64,000 bases of DNA. Origin: Linderina pennispora. Lineage: Eukaryota > Kickxellomycota > Kickxellomycetes > Kickxellales > Kickxellaceae. The position numbers were made by a program, and so were the translations under genes. The stretch's first letter is position 1. Each line of letters starts with the position of its first letter. Shown one piece after another: positions 50,484 to 59,251 of the stretch. Where the stretch lies: contig NW_024468254.1 in assembly GCF_002104995.1 (NCBI RefSeq), positions 806,001 to 870,000 on the forward strand. The letters run 5' to 3'. Under the pieces are notes generated by a model that ran no database searches, was not told the origin of the DNA, and saw only the letters and a list, made by a program, of their open reading frames with translations.

Positions 50484-51869
50484 ATGAGGCTATCTACCAG
50501 TATTCTAATGGTCATCACGGCTGTCTTTGCAAGTGCTGCAGCATTTGATGTTAGTTGCAACAGCAACTACGCTTCATACTACGGCCAGAACTCTGCACGC
50601 AACCAAAAGTCCCTCGGCACCTACTGCCAGGATGCAACTGAAGATGTCATCGTTCTGTCGTTCATGAACGGCTTCCCTAACCTCCTCCTCAACTTTGCCA
50701 ATGCCTGTGAGACGACCTTCCCCGACAGCACTCTGCTCCACTGTCCCGATATGGCAAAGGATATTAAGCTGTGCCAGTCCAAGGGGAAGGCTGTCGTCCT
50801 TTCCATGGGTGGCGCTTCGGGTGCCTATGGATTTTCGAGTGACTCTGAGGCCACCACTTTTGCCGACACCGTCTGGAACAAGTTCTTCAAGGGTACCGAT
50901 TCTCAGCGTCCGTTCGATGATGCCGTTCTTGATGGCATTGATCTCGATATCGAAGGTGGTGGTGCGACTGGGTACAAAGCGTTCATTGACCGCATGCGCT
51001 CGCACTATGCCTCTGACTCAAGCAAGAAGTACTACATCGCGGCTGCTCCTCAGTGCCCGTATCCTGATGCCTACCTTGGTTCCGTGATGAACAATGCTTG
51101 GTTCGACATGGTCTACGTCCAGTTCTACAACAACTACTGCGGTCTCAATGCCTACCCCTCGTGGTTCAACTATGCTGACTGGGACAACTGGGCCAAGACT
51201 GTGTCGGTCAACAAGAATGTCAAGATCTATATTGGTGCTCCAGGCGGCCCATCTGCTGCCAGCTCAGGTTATGTGGATGCTGGTACGCTTCAAACCATCT
51301 ACAGCGACGTTCGTAGCAAGTACTCGAGCCTTGGTGGAATTATGACCTGGGATGTCAGCCAAGCCCGTACTAGTGGACTTGCTGGCTCAATCCGCTCGAT
51401 GCTGGATTCGGGTGGCAGCTGTGGATCAGCAATGAAGCGCTCTGCTCTTGCTCTCCTTGATCATGAGATGAACATTCTGCAGAGACGTGCTGATCCTGTA
51501 GAGGTCAGCAAGATTACCAAGCCGAATCTGCGTCCCAAGCCTGTCAAGGCTGCTGGCAACGTGGCTACTCGTGCTGAGTTTGTCGCTGGTGACATCGTTG
51601 ACAACAAGTACTCGACTGTTGTCAAGGTGGCGACCCTGCAGAATGCCTTCTCTGGACACTGGTCGATTTCGTTCACTCTTCCTGCTGGTCAGACCGTGGA
51701 CTCGTCTAGCCGTGGTACTGTCAGCGTCAGTGGCAACACTGTGACTATCAAGTCTGATCCGGCAGCGGAGAAGGCCAAGAACATGGCAGCGATCTTCAAG
51801 ATCACTGGTACTTTCTCTGGCGATTATGCTCTGCCCGATACCAGCTCAGCCAAGTTCACTAGCACCTGA
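50484..51869 (+). CDS. GH18 chitinase lacking linker and Cys-rich module, array copy 4
   Basis: 461 aa. The signal peptide ends at about residue 20 (FASAAA), and the GH18 barrel with DGIDLDIEGG (Glu157) ends with GSIRSMLDSGGSCGSA. Instead of a Ser/Thr linker and Cys-rich module there is a short, unrelated-looking joint of about 28 residues (MKRSALALLDHEMNILQRR) that runs straight into VSKITKPNLRPKPVK and the C-terminal beta domain shared with copies 1 and 3. The domain is complete (DYALPDTSSAKFTST). This is probably a free, non-anchored variant of the enzyme. The joint could be what remains of an ancestral form or of a deletion; comparison with other genomes would decide. Confidence 0.88.
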   Translation: MRLSTSILMVITAVFASAAAFDVSCNSNYASYYGQNSARNQKSLGTYCQDATEDVIVLSFMNGFPNLLLNFANACETTFPDSTLLHCPDMAKDIKLCQSKGKAVVLSMGGASGAYGFSSDSEATTFADTVWNKFFKGTDSQRPFDDAVLDGIDLDIEGGGATGYKAFIDRMRSHYASDSSKKYYIAAAPQCPYPDAYLGSVMNNAWFDMVYVQFYNNYCGLNAYPSWFNYADWDNWAKTVSVNKNVKIYIGAPGGPSAASSGYVDAGTLQTIYSDVRSKYSSLGGIMTWDVSQARTSGLAGSIRSMLDSGGSCGSAMKRSALALLDHEMNILQRRADPVEVSKITKPNLRPKPVKAAGNVATRAEFVAGDIVDNKYSTVVKVATLQNAFSGHWSISFTLPAGQTVDSSSRGTVSVSGNTVTIKSDPAAEKAKNMAAIFKITGTFSGDYALPDTSSAKFTST

Positions 51870-52004
51870 TGTAGCCTGCAAGTGCTTAGCATCTACAAGA
51901 GGCATAATATAATGCAAGGATACCTTACGCAAACCCCACATGCAATGTCCACGTAGACCTAATGTTGATGAGCACAATAGAGATATTGACAGGCTCTTTT
52001 TATT

Positions 52005-52256
52005 TTAATCAAGGCTTATGTCTCCTTCTTTGTCATGTATTGTACAAAAATCTGAACAGCTTTTGCAGCCAGCATCCACGCCAATCCCTTTGTACTTTGA
52101 GATCCACTCCCGCTTGGATAGGGGGCAGGACCTGCACGCCCTGAAGGTATTGCCAGTAAATCCCAACACCCACAAAGAGTGATGCATTGAGCAATTGTAA
52201 ACAGCCATGTTATTCTGGCAATTGACCCAAAGAGTTAGAAAAGAACATTGTGCCAT
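52005..52256 (-). CDS. Possible small Cys-rich protein
   Basis: An 83-codon frame from ATG 52256 with CRSCPL and GCKSCSDFC clusters and an AATAAA sequence immediately after the stop. No signal peptide and no family recognised; it may be the last exon of a longer gene or chance. Confidence 0.22.
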   Translation of the reverse strand: MAQCSFLTLWVNCQNNMAVYNCSMHHSLWVLGFTGNTFRACRSCPLSKREWISKYKGIGVDAGCKSCSDFCTIHDKEGDISLD

Positions 52257-52426
52257 TTTTGGGCATTCGGGGGATCGATAATAATGTCTCTAGCCGCTGC
52301 ACGTTGAATGCGAGCGCTCAATTCTGAGATGCATTAATTGTGCGCTATTGCTAATTGTGCGAAGCTCATTGTATTAATGAGGACGCACACAACACAAATC
52401 TCATTTGTAGTGCAAAATAAAATTAG

Positions 52427-52455
52427 AACTCCGCTCCAACCACTCCGGCGGAGTT
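52427..52455. repeat. Inverted repeat
   Basis: AACTCCGC and GCGGAGTT are perfect 8-bp arms around a 13-nt centre that itself holds CTCCG/CGGAG. Could be a cruciform or a paired zinc-cluster-type binding site; function unknown. Confidence 0.5.
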
Positions 52456-53652
52456 GGGCGAGCCAAGCCTCTAAAGCGGTAAACCCCTGAGCTGTATAAT
52501 CTATTGTAAACACGAATGCGTTTGCCTACTATCTTTACTCGATATTCTCAGCCGCTCGCCCACTGAAATAGGCGTCTAGCGTCCTCACTCCATTTTGTAA
52601 AATAAGATTTACTGATGCAACTTTGTTCTGCATGGTACGGTTCGGGTATGGCAGCCTTGTAAACTCCTGCGAAAGTCGTGGTGTGCATCTATTGAAGACG
52701 GCATGGTGGCATGCTGGTATTGTGGATAGCTGCAGGAAACCAACATGGCTCTTTATTGCCCCATTGCCAATCCACTCAGCTGAAGGACGGACAGCACATT
52801 CATATCCAGTCTATTCGCAAGTGCTATTGGCAATCCTCCTGTTGGGACCGGCAGCCGGTGCCATAGACCCATTGGCTCCTGGACAAAAAACGGTACTCAT
52901 TCCACCTCAGCGAGCCAGCACACCATGGCTTGCATCGCGTAAAAGCACTTGCTCGGTGATCGCCCTTTACGCTCATTGTTCTGTCCATGGTCTTGTAGCA
53001 AACTCTGGCGAAAGAGCTCCCTACACTTGATGTGGAGGTACGTTGGGAGGAAATAGGGCCGGCATGTGGAAAATGGGGGCCCTGGTAGCTGTCGCTTGAC
53101 TGGGGTCATTAACCTGCTAATTCCGAGAATTGGCAGGACTCAGATTAGAAATCACATCGGTTCCCTTGCTCAGACGTGAAATACGTCGACGTACACCCCA
53201 GTATTTTGTCCTGGTCAGCTGAATAGCAAGTGATGCAATGTAGACGATGTAAATGTAAAGAGTTTATTAATAGGAAAAACTGATGCCAGCAACATACAGC
53301 CGAAGAAAAAAGAGCGACAACTGACAACAGATTGCCAGCAGCTTGGTAACAGCAAATACGTGCTGCAGCGCGTTGAGAAGAAGAAGAGCAATTTATTGCC
53401 CATCTCAGACCCACCCCATGAACCACCCCCTCATTGTTCATGTTTGGACTTCAAGGCATTCTGCAGCCGATTATAATAAAAATCATTGTCACTCTTGTAC
53501 TGAGTCAAATTGGGTGAGGCAAGCGGAGGGGATGACATGAGATTCCGATTCTTATAAAACGTTCACGGCATGACATGTCCAAAAAACCAAAAATAATTTG
53601 AAATAGTCGATTTCACGTCCCAAGGTCATTTGCTTTTTCTTGTCGAGGAACG

Positions 53653-53660
53653 TATAAATT
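53653..53660 (+). promoter_or_regulatory. TATA-like element before the 26-codon ORF
   Basis: TATAAATT, followed about 25-100 bp later by a pyrimidine-rich tract typical of fungal transcription starts. Confidence 0.45.
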
Positions 53661-53938
53661 GACCAGGGACAGCGCACCTCCCCAAACTAGACACGCACAA
53701 GCTTTTCTTCTTTCCTTGCTATTTTCCAACCTTTCCATTGCGCTCATCTCGCAGTTTCCGTATATCCAAATAAACACGGTTCAGGTCTGACCACAAATTT
53801 TCCGTTTACAAAAACTCGTCGATCAAGCACCGCACAGTCAGCGCAGCGCCACAGCCACTTGTACAGCCTGCAATTGTCGAGCTATCCTGAACATCAGCCT
53901 GGCATCTTCCGCCACACAAACATATATTCGTGTGAAAA

Positions 53939-54019
53939 ATGGTCAAGTTTGACTTTTCGGTGGTAGTTGTTACCACCGACGGTGGCCTCGAGGAGGTCGG
54001 AACGCAGCCGCATTACTAG
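53939..54019 (+). CDS. Possible 26-aa micro-ORF
   Basis: ATG to TAG encodes a 26-residue acidic/hydrophobic peptide starting MVKFDFSVVVVTTDGG. It is the first long-enough ORF in what looks like a promoter-leader unit (TATA at 53653, CT-rich start region, A-rich Kozak gtgaaaaATGG) and is followed by AATAAA at 54281. Function unknown; it may be a real micropeptide, the first exon of a gene I cannot complete, or a leader ORF. Confidence 0.3.
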   Translation: MVKFDFSVVVVTTDGGLEEVGTQPHY

Positions 54020-54612
54020 AAGTAAGCGATCCATAGGCGCCATGTATATTTGTCTCCATCGCCCAAGCTCTCCTTTGTATACGCAACAGTATCGCTGCTT
54101 GGATTCCTTTCACTCATCATCTTTCCTTTCTTTCACACACGGCCAACAAAATACCACCGCTAATTTACATCTCCTTGGCTCCGCCTGAGTTGAGTGTCTC
54201 CTCTGCAAACGCCTGACATGTCTAGCAATTAATGCAACAAGCAGGTTTTTCTCTTCATTTTGCCCATTAAAACTGTTTTCAATAAAACTGTGCGTGCCGT
54301 GTGCCTTATTGTCGCATAAAGAACCTCTGAAGGGCGTGTGGCATCCGCAAACACCATTCAGCATTTGTTTTCTGCGTGGCTGCAGGCTACCTAAACAAGG
54401 GTGGGAGAGAGATGAGGAGCACTGATCTCCTGCCTGTGTGCTTTGTGCAGTGGAGCTGTACGTGCGCTAGCACATACTCCTGGCATTTTCTACTAGAGCA
54501 AGTGATAAAAAAAGTCGATTTTGATTTGAACATTCACTTTGACAGCAAGAAACGATAGAGTGCAAGACCGAGTCTTGCTTGAAGAAATATCACCCCCCCC
54601 CGGTTCAGCTTT
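54020..54612. other. 3' region of the micro-ORF unit and of the FYSH gene
   Basis: AATAAA at 54281-54286 (+). A hairpin at 54562-54578 and a C9 run at 54593-54601 lie just downstream of the FYSH stop on minus. No gene seen. Confidence 0.4.
54562..54578. repeat. Perfect hairpin downstream of the FYSH gene
   Basis: GCAAGAC and GTCTTGC, seven-base arms with a three-base loop, 35 nt beyond the stop codon on the minus strand; may be a 3'UTR structure. Confidence 0.5.
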
Positions 54613-55435
54613 CTACTTGGACGCACCCCAGCCGCCCCAAATAGACGATACGTAGTTGCTGATGCTCTCAGTGGCAGCTGAGGCAGCGGCGGTGGCGGCA
54701 TTCGCAGCGGTGGTCGCCTGGGTGTCGACGTCGAGCTCAAACTCCCTGCACTTCACGTCGCCAGCCGCCAAAACGCTCTTAATGACCGTGTCGATGTCTG
54801 TGGTTTTGAATGCCTGCTGCAGGTCGTCATTCGAAGCTACACGCGCCATCTCGCCCGAGCCGCGCCGGAAGCTGAACACATCATGATCTATGTAAACAAA
54901 ACCCACGTAAATGCAGTTTAGTAGATTAATGCTGGAGGCCCAGGGAGATTGTAGTGAGCCACCATCCCCTGCTTGTCAGTTGCGTTAAAAAACAAGCTGC
55001 TGCGAGCAAATGTTTGTCAGGCATGACTCTACACAGAATCACAATGGCGCAAAAAAGGGAGAGGGAAAGGCAGACGGAGCCGAGCCTTAGCAGGCGGGGG
55101 TGCATGCGCTATAAAGATAGCCGAAAAGAGTGCGAAAAAATGCTGGTGGCCCCATTCACTCTCACGAGGACGCTGCTCAGACATGATTGACCACCTGTCT
55201 TCACCCCTGCCTACACCCCCATGTTCAAGCGCCAGACAGGACCTCTCCTACATAGCAGCACCCAGGGGCTACATGGATGGCTCTACTTACACTGAATAAC
55301 GTCGTCAAGGCTGGTGCTGGGCTTGGTGCGCCACTGCGAGGTGGTTCCAGGCCGTGCGACGACAAAGAATGTGCGGTCGGTGTTGCTGTCGTCGTAGCAT
55401 ACACGCTCCGGGGTCGTAAACTTCATAAGCACCAT
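54613..55435 (-). CDS. FYSH/SBDS N-terminal-domain protein (Rtc3-like)
   Basis: 139-aa protein with the FYSH domain shared by yeast Rtc3/Yhr087w and the N-terminus of SBDS/Sdo1, implicated in RNA metabolism and ribosome maturation. Exons 55291-55435 and 54613-54887, separated by a 403-nt intron (GTAAGT...TAG at 54888-55290). The domain (about 1-95) begins MVLMKFTTPERVCYDDSNTDRTFFVV and contains the diagnostic FSFRRGSGEMARVASNDDLQQAFKT and VIKSVLAAGDV. It has no SBDS domains II/III, so it is the short fungal form. A low-complexity Ala/Thr stretch leads to the C-terminus SIWGGWGASK. Role in ribosome biogenesis is family inference only. Confidence 0.8.
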
Positions 55436-56053
55436 ATTCGCTATCGGCTGGGAGGATAAATACAACAAGTAGCACGGGAGCTTGTCTTTGCTCAGCAAAA
55501 AAAGGTCAGAGAAGAAAAAGAGTAGAAATTGCAAGACAGTTGGTAAGAGCAAGAGGGAAAAAAATCGGTGCTGGCGACTTTAGTAAAATGAAAAGGAGGA
55601 AAACTGGCCAGTTCCTTGAGATCGCTGTAGGCCCAAAAATATCCATTGTCCCTCACCCTGTGGTGCAGCGCGCCACTGAGGCTTCGAAACGAGGGGAGTC
55701 AGCCTGGTGGTGTAGAAACGGCGTGCAGCTGGCGGTCCACGGCGCTGGGGCGGCATCGTCCGGCACCGTCGCGGGACACAGCGGCAAAGGGGCATCCAGG
55801 AAGCAGCTATTGTTTCGCCGTGGTTGCACCGAGGGCGGTTCAAAAAGTGGTCCCACCAATCTGAGCGAGCCACCTGTTGGCAGACCTTGCACCTCGCACA
55901 CAGCTCCACTCCCCCACCAAGTGGGCTCTGCAGGCATGTCAATGAGACGGCTGTGCCGGAGCCGCTGTCTTGAAAAGAGAGTTCAGAAAGTGGAGAATGT
56001 ATTACTTTGCGCAGCACACGTCTGAAACGCTTTCTATAAAGACACCTTCACCC
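55436..56053. other. Intergenic between FYSH and RPA32 genes
   Basis: Holds the FYSH promoter and the RPA32 3' flank. Overlapping short ORFs look non-coding. Confidence 0.4.
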
Positions 56054-57088
56054 TCACATGCTGCCGTCAGTAGCCTGCACATATGTCTCATCGATGGTGT
56101 TGTACAGATGGCCGTCGGCGACAAGCACATCGATGGCTTGGACAACCAGCTGAGGCTGGTACTTGCCCGACAGCACCTGCTTGATGGTCTGAATCGGCAC
56201 GCCATCGGGAGAGGTGCTGTGGGTCTTAATAGATGCAATAATAGCCATCTGAACCGGGTTAAGGCCACCAATGTCGCTGGCCATTCCACTACCACCCGCC
56301 GCGCCCGGCGCCGAGTACATCGAGTTCTGCATAAAGTCCGTGACGCCACCATGGCCAGCGGGCTTCACGGGGCCGGCACCCAGGGCGGGCGGCGGGCCGT
56401 TGACCTTGGTCAGATGCACATACACGGCCTCCATGCCGTGGTAGGTCACCTCGTTGTGGTCAGTGACGGGCCGGATGCGGTGGACGTTGACGTGGCGCTT
56501 GCCGTTGAAGAACTTGAGCTCGCCGTACACGCGCGCATAGTGGCCGATAACCAGCTTCGGGTCGGCACGCATGGTCTGCACGCCATCCTCGCCCTCCATG
56601 TCGGCGTCGTTGTCGTCCTGGGCATTGTCGCTGTTCCACACGCGCAGGTCAATCAGGCCGGTGCCGTCCTCGATCCCATAGGTAATGTTGATAGCCTGTG
56701 GGGTGATAGTGCGGATCACGCCTACAAATGTTACCTGCTTGATCTCCTCGCCGTCCAGCACTATCGGCATGTCAGTGTTGACCACCGGGATGTCCAGGAG
56801 CTGCTTGATCGTGACTGGACGCAGCGACTGGTTCTGGTATCCGCCGCGCGTCTTCGTGTCGTCATCGCCAACGTTGCTGCTCATCCAACCCGCACCCTTG
56901 TTGCCGCCGTCTGTGTTGCTGAAAGCGAAGCCCTGTCCGCTGCCGCCGCCATAGCTGTAGTCGCCACTGGGGTTGTTGAACCCGCCCGAATTGCCATACT
57001 GGTTGTTAAAGCCTATGGGTAAAAGAGTTTAGCATACAGCTCCTTTCATGCATAAAGGTCCTTGCCGACTGCGCAACTTGCCTGACAT
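56054..57088 (-). CDS. RFA2: Replication protein A 32-kDa subunit
   Basis: Middle subunit of the single-strand DNA-binding RPA heterotrimer, working in replication, repair and checkpoint signalling in the nucleus. Two exons: 57082-57088 (ATGTCAG only) and 56054-57012, joined through a 69-nt intron with a GC donor (GCAAGT) and TAG acceptor; 321 aa. The N-terminal 45 residues are Gly/Asn/Ser-rich (FNNQYGNSGG, SYGGGSGQGF), the phosphorylation-region position of RPA32. The OB fold (about 65-215) starts LRPVTIKQLLD and includes TFVGVIRTIT and GIEDGTGLIDLRVW. The C-terminal winged helix (about 255-321) contains VQTI-like PIQTIKQVLSGKYQPQLVVQAIDVLVADGHLYNTIDETY. An ATG at 56884 would give a shorter frame, but loses the family's Gly-rich N-terminus. 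Confidence 0.9.
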
Positions 57089-57244
57089 AATTTAGCTTCA
57101 GCTGGATTGTGTGATTTGTTTGAAAAAAAAAAAAGCAAAAGGGAAAAAGAAGTAGGCGCTTTGCGCAGGCTTGTTACGGCACACACTGCCCACACGCGTC
57201 TACGCGTTGCCGGCAAGCAAAAAACCGTGAGGCGTTGATCCGAA

Positions 57245-58132
57245 TTACAGCTCTTGATCGATCAGCCTGTGGCCGTCAGCGCTGGTGGGCTGCTGCGCCA
57301 CATCCGGATACACGTCGAACCGGCGCTGCGAGTAGACCGGTATTGATCGACGTGCCTCGTCAATGAGGGCCAGGTCCAGGTCAGCAACAACAACCTCTTC
57401 ACCATAGGCAGCCGCAGCCACGGTTCTTGCGAACGGATCAATCACCATGGAGTGCCCACAGGCATGATAGCTCGACTGGACGTCAAAAGCCGGATTGCAG
57501 CCAGCAACAAAGAACAGATTGTCGACAGCCCGCGCGCGCATAATGAGCTCCCAATGCAATTCACCGCTGCCCTTGGTGAATGCAGCGGGGTAGAGCATGC
57601 CCACGCAGCCCCTGCGCGCAGCAATCATGGCAAGCTCAGCAAACCTGCAGTCAAAGCACACGGCAAAGGCAAACTGCCCCCAGGGCGTCGAGAACTCGCC
57701 AATGCCATTTCCAGCGGTCAAAATATCGCCCTCGTTTTCGTACAGCCCATTGTAATCTACCGCGAACATGTGCATTTTGCTTTGCCTCGCAACCAGCTGG
57801 CCATCGGGATTCCACACAGTGACTGTGTTGTAGATGGAGGTTGTGTTGTCGGCATTGGTGCGGCGCTCAAGAATCGACCCGCCAACCAGATACAGCTGCG
57901 CGTCTTTTGCCATGCGAGACAGCGCTTGGGTGGTTTCGCCGAGGCCGTCTATGTGCTCGGCAAATTGCTCGTAGTCCTCGATGCAGTATGTCATGTTGAA
58001 GGTCTCGGGCAGAAGCACGATTTGGGCACCCTGGGAAGCCGCTTGGAGCACCAGCTCGCGTGCGCGCTCAAGGTTCTTTGTCTTATCCTTGACCGTTCTC
58101 AGTTGGACCAGGGCAAGCTTCACCGATACCAT
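57245..58132 (-). CDS. Nitrilase-superfamily amidase, tandem copy A (diverged NIT2-like)
   Basis: C-N hydrolase, 295 aa from ATG 58132, single exon. The canonical triad is kept: Glu43 (LLPETF), Lys119 (QSKMHMF) and Cys159 (AVCFDCRF). Compared with NIT2/omega-amidase, which hydrolyses alpha-ketoglutaramate, the nucleophile motif reads CFDCRFAE rather than CYDxRFPE, and the Lys region HMFAVDYNG departs from HLFDIDFPG. The C-terminal part (SMVIDPFARTVAAAAYGEEVVVADLDLALIDEARRSIPVYSQRRFDVYPDV) is close to NIT2, followed by a 20-residue extension. The frame is open upstream of the ATG, but without conserved sequence. It sits 3' of two related genes, all in the same direction. Confidence 0.88.
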   Translation of the reverse strand: MVSVKLALVQLRTVKDKTKNLERARELVLQAASQGAQIVLLPETFNMTYCIEDYEQFAEHIDGLGETTQALSRMAKDAQLYLVGGSILERRTNADNTTSIYNTVTVWNPDGQLVARQSKMHMFAVDYNGLYENEGDILTAGNGIGEFSTPWGQFAFAVCFDCRFAELAMIAARRGCVGMLYPAAFTKGSGELHWELIMRARAVDNLFFVAGCNPAFDVQSSYHACGHSMVIDPFARTVAAAAYGEEVVVADLDLALIDEARRSIPVYSQRRFDVYPDVAQQPTSADGHRLIDQEL

Positions 58133-58269
58133 TGTAGCATAAAATAATTCCAGCGATATGTATTCAAAAGTGTCTGCAATATAGTGCTGGGCAATGCAAA
58201 CACAAATGAATGCATGTGTCGGTTGAGGCAAGAAATGGGAAGCGGTCGTGGGAAGAAACACTCTGAATA

Positions 58270-59115
58270 CTAGTTGGCCGCAGTAACATCCCTGTAGACG
58301 TCGAAGCGGCGCTGGCGGTACAGCGGGAATTCGTTCCTGGCCGCCTGGATCAGGTCCAGGTCCATCTCAGCAATCACCAGCTCCTCGCCATCACCAGCCG
58401 CAGCCACGGTCTCGGCCACCGGACTCACCACCATCGACTGTCCGCACGGCACAAACCCAGCGTTAGTATCCTTGGCCGGATTGCAGCCAGCGACAAAAAC
58501 CAGGTTGTCCAGGGCCCGCGCGCGCAGCAGAATCTCCCAGTGCGCCGCCCACCGGCCGGCCGGATGCGCAGCGGCATAGATCATGCCTACGCAGCCATTG
58601 CGGGCCGACACCATGGCCATTTCCGCATACCGCACGTCATTGCAGACGGCTACGCCGAACTTGCCCCAGGGCGTTGCAAACTCGCTGATATCTCTGCCTG
58701 CGGTGATTGCGTCGACTTCGCCGGTCAAGTGGCCGTCGTGGTATTGCGCGTACGGGTGGACCTTGCGGTGCTTCAGGATCAGCTCGCCTTCGGGGTTCCA
58801 CACCGTGCACGTGTTGAAGATGGCCGGGCCCTGGGCGCTCTTTTCGTAGATGCTCCCGCCCACCAGAAACACCTTGGCTGCCTTGGCCATGTCCGACAGG
58901 GCCTGTGCGGCTTCGCCCAGCTGCTTGCCGTCGATGAGCTCGGCGTAGGCTGCGCAGTCGCTGGAGCCCATGGGCGTATAGAAGCTCTCAGGGAGCACCA
59001 CGATCTGGGCTCCCCTGTGGCTAGCCTCAAGGACCATTTCGCGGGCACGCTTGAAGTTTGACGTCTTGGAATCGGAGACTCTGAGCTGAGCCAGGGCAAT
59101 GTTTACAGATACCAT
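58270..59115 (-). CDS. Nitrilase-superfamily amidase, tandem copy B (most diverged)
   Basis: 281 aa, single exon. Glu43 (VLPESF), Lys118 (HRKVHPYAQ) and Cys158 (AVCNDVRYAE) are present, so the fold should be catalytically competent. The residues around the Cys and the Lys loop differ most from NIT2: CNDVRYAE for CYDMRFPE, HPYAQYHDGHL for HLFDIDFPGRI, and MIYAAAHPAGRWAAHWE for MIYPGAFNMTTGPMHWE. Altered substrate range is likely but unproven. The gene is separated from copy A by only 137 bp (stop of B to start of A) and from copy C by 136 bp. N-terminal MVSVNIALAQL and C-terminal QRRFDVYRDV match the neighbours. Confidence 0.88.
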   Translation of the reverse strand: MVSVNIALAQLRVSDSKTSNFKRAREMVLEASHRGAQIVVLPESFYTPMGSSDCAAYAELIDGKQLGEAAQALSDMAKAAKVFLVGGSIYEKSAQGPAIFNTCTVWNPEGELILKHRKVHPYAQYHDGHLTGEVDAITAGRDISEFATPWGKFGVAVCNDVRYAEMAMVSARNGCVGMIYAAAHPAGRWAAHWEILLRARALDNLVFVAGCNPAKDTNAGFVPCGQSMVVSPVAETVAAAGDGEELVIAEMDLDLIQAARNEFPLYRQRRFDVYRDVTAAN

Positions 59116-59251
59116 TTCTCAAATGCAACAGAATGGACTTGAAGCAGAACTATTGGAGTACAGTAAAAAAAGGAAGCAGTGCTTGGCGGGGATGCGGGAA
59201 GCAAACTAATCAGGGAGTGACGCAAGCCAAATGTCAGTTCACATATGTTTT

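Larger units (their letters stand above)
51870..53938. other. 2-kb intergenic region right of the chitinase array
   Basis: Contains a Cys-rich 83-codon ORF on minus (52005-52256), a hairpin at 52427-52455, and at the right end a TATA element (53653-53660) plus pyrimidine-rich leader for the short ORF at 53939. Nothing else recognised. Confidence 0.4.

Noticed and set aside
52623-53030. 135-codon plus-strand ORF right of the chitinase array
   Set aside because: No motif, no splice or promoter context, Trp/Cys/Ser-rich composition unlike the real genes here.
53145-53441. 98-codon minus-strand ORF
   Set aside because: Cys/His-rich by chance composition without a spaced metal-binding pattern; no promoter seen.
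55970-57022. 350-codon plus-strand ORF opposite RPA32
   Set aside because: Antisense shadow of RPA32; the minus frame has clear OB and winged-helix motifs.
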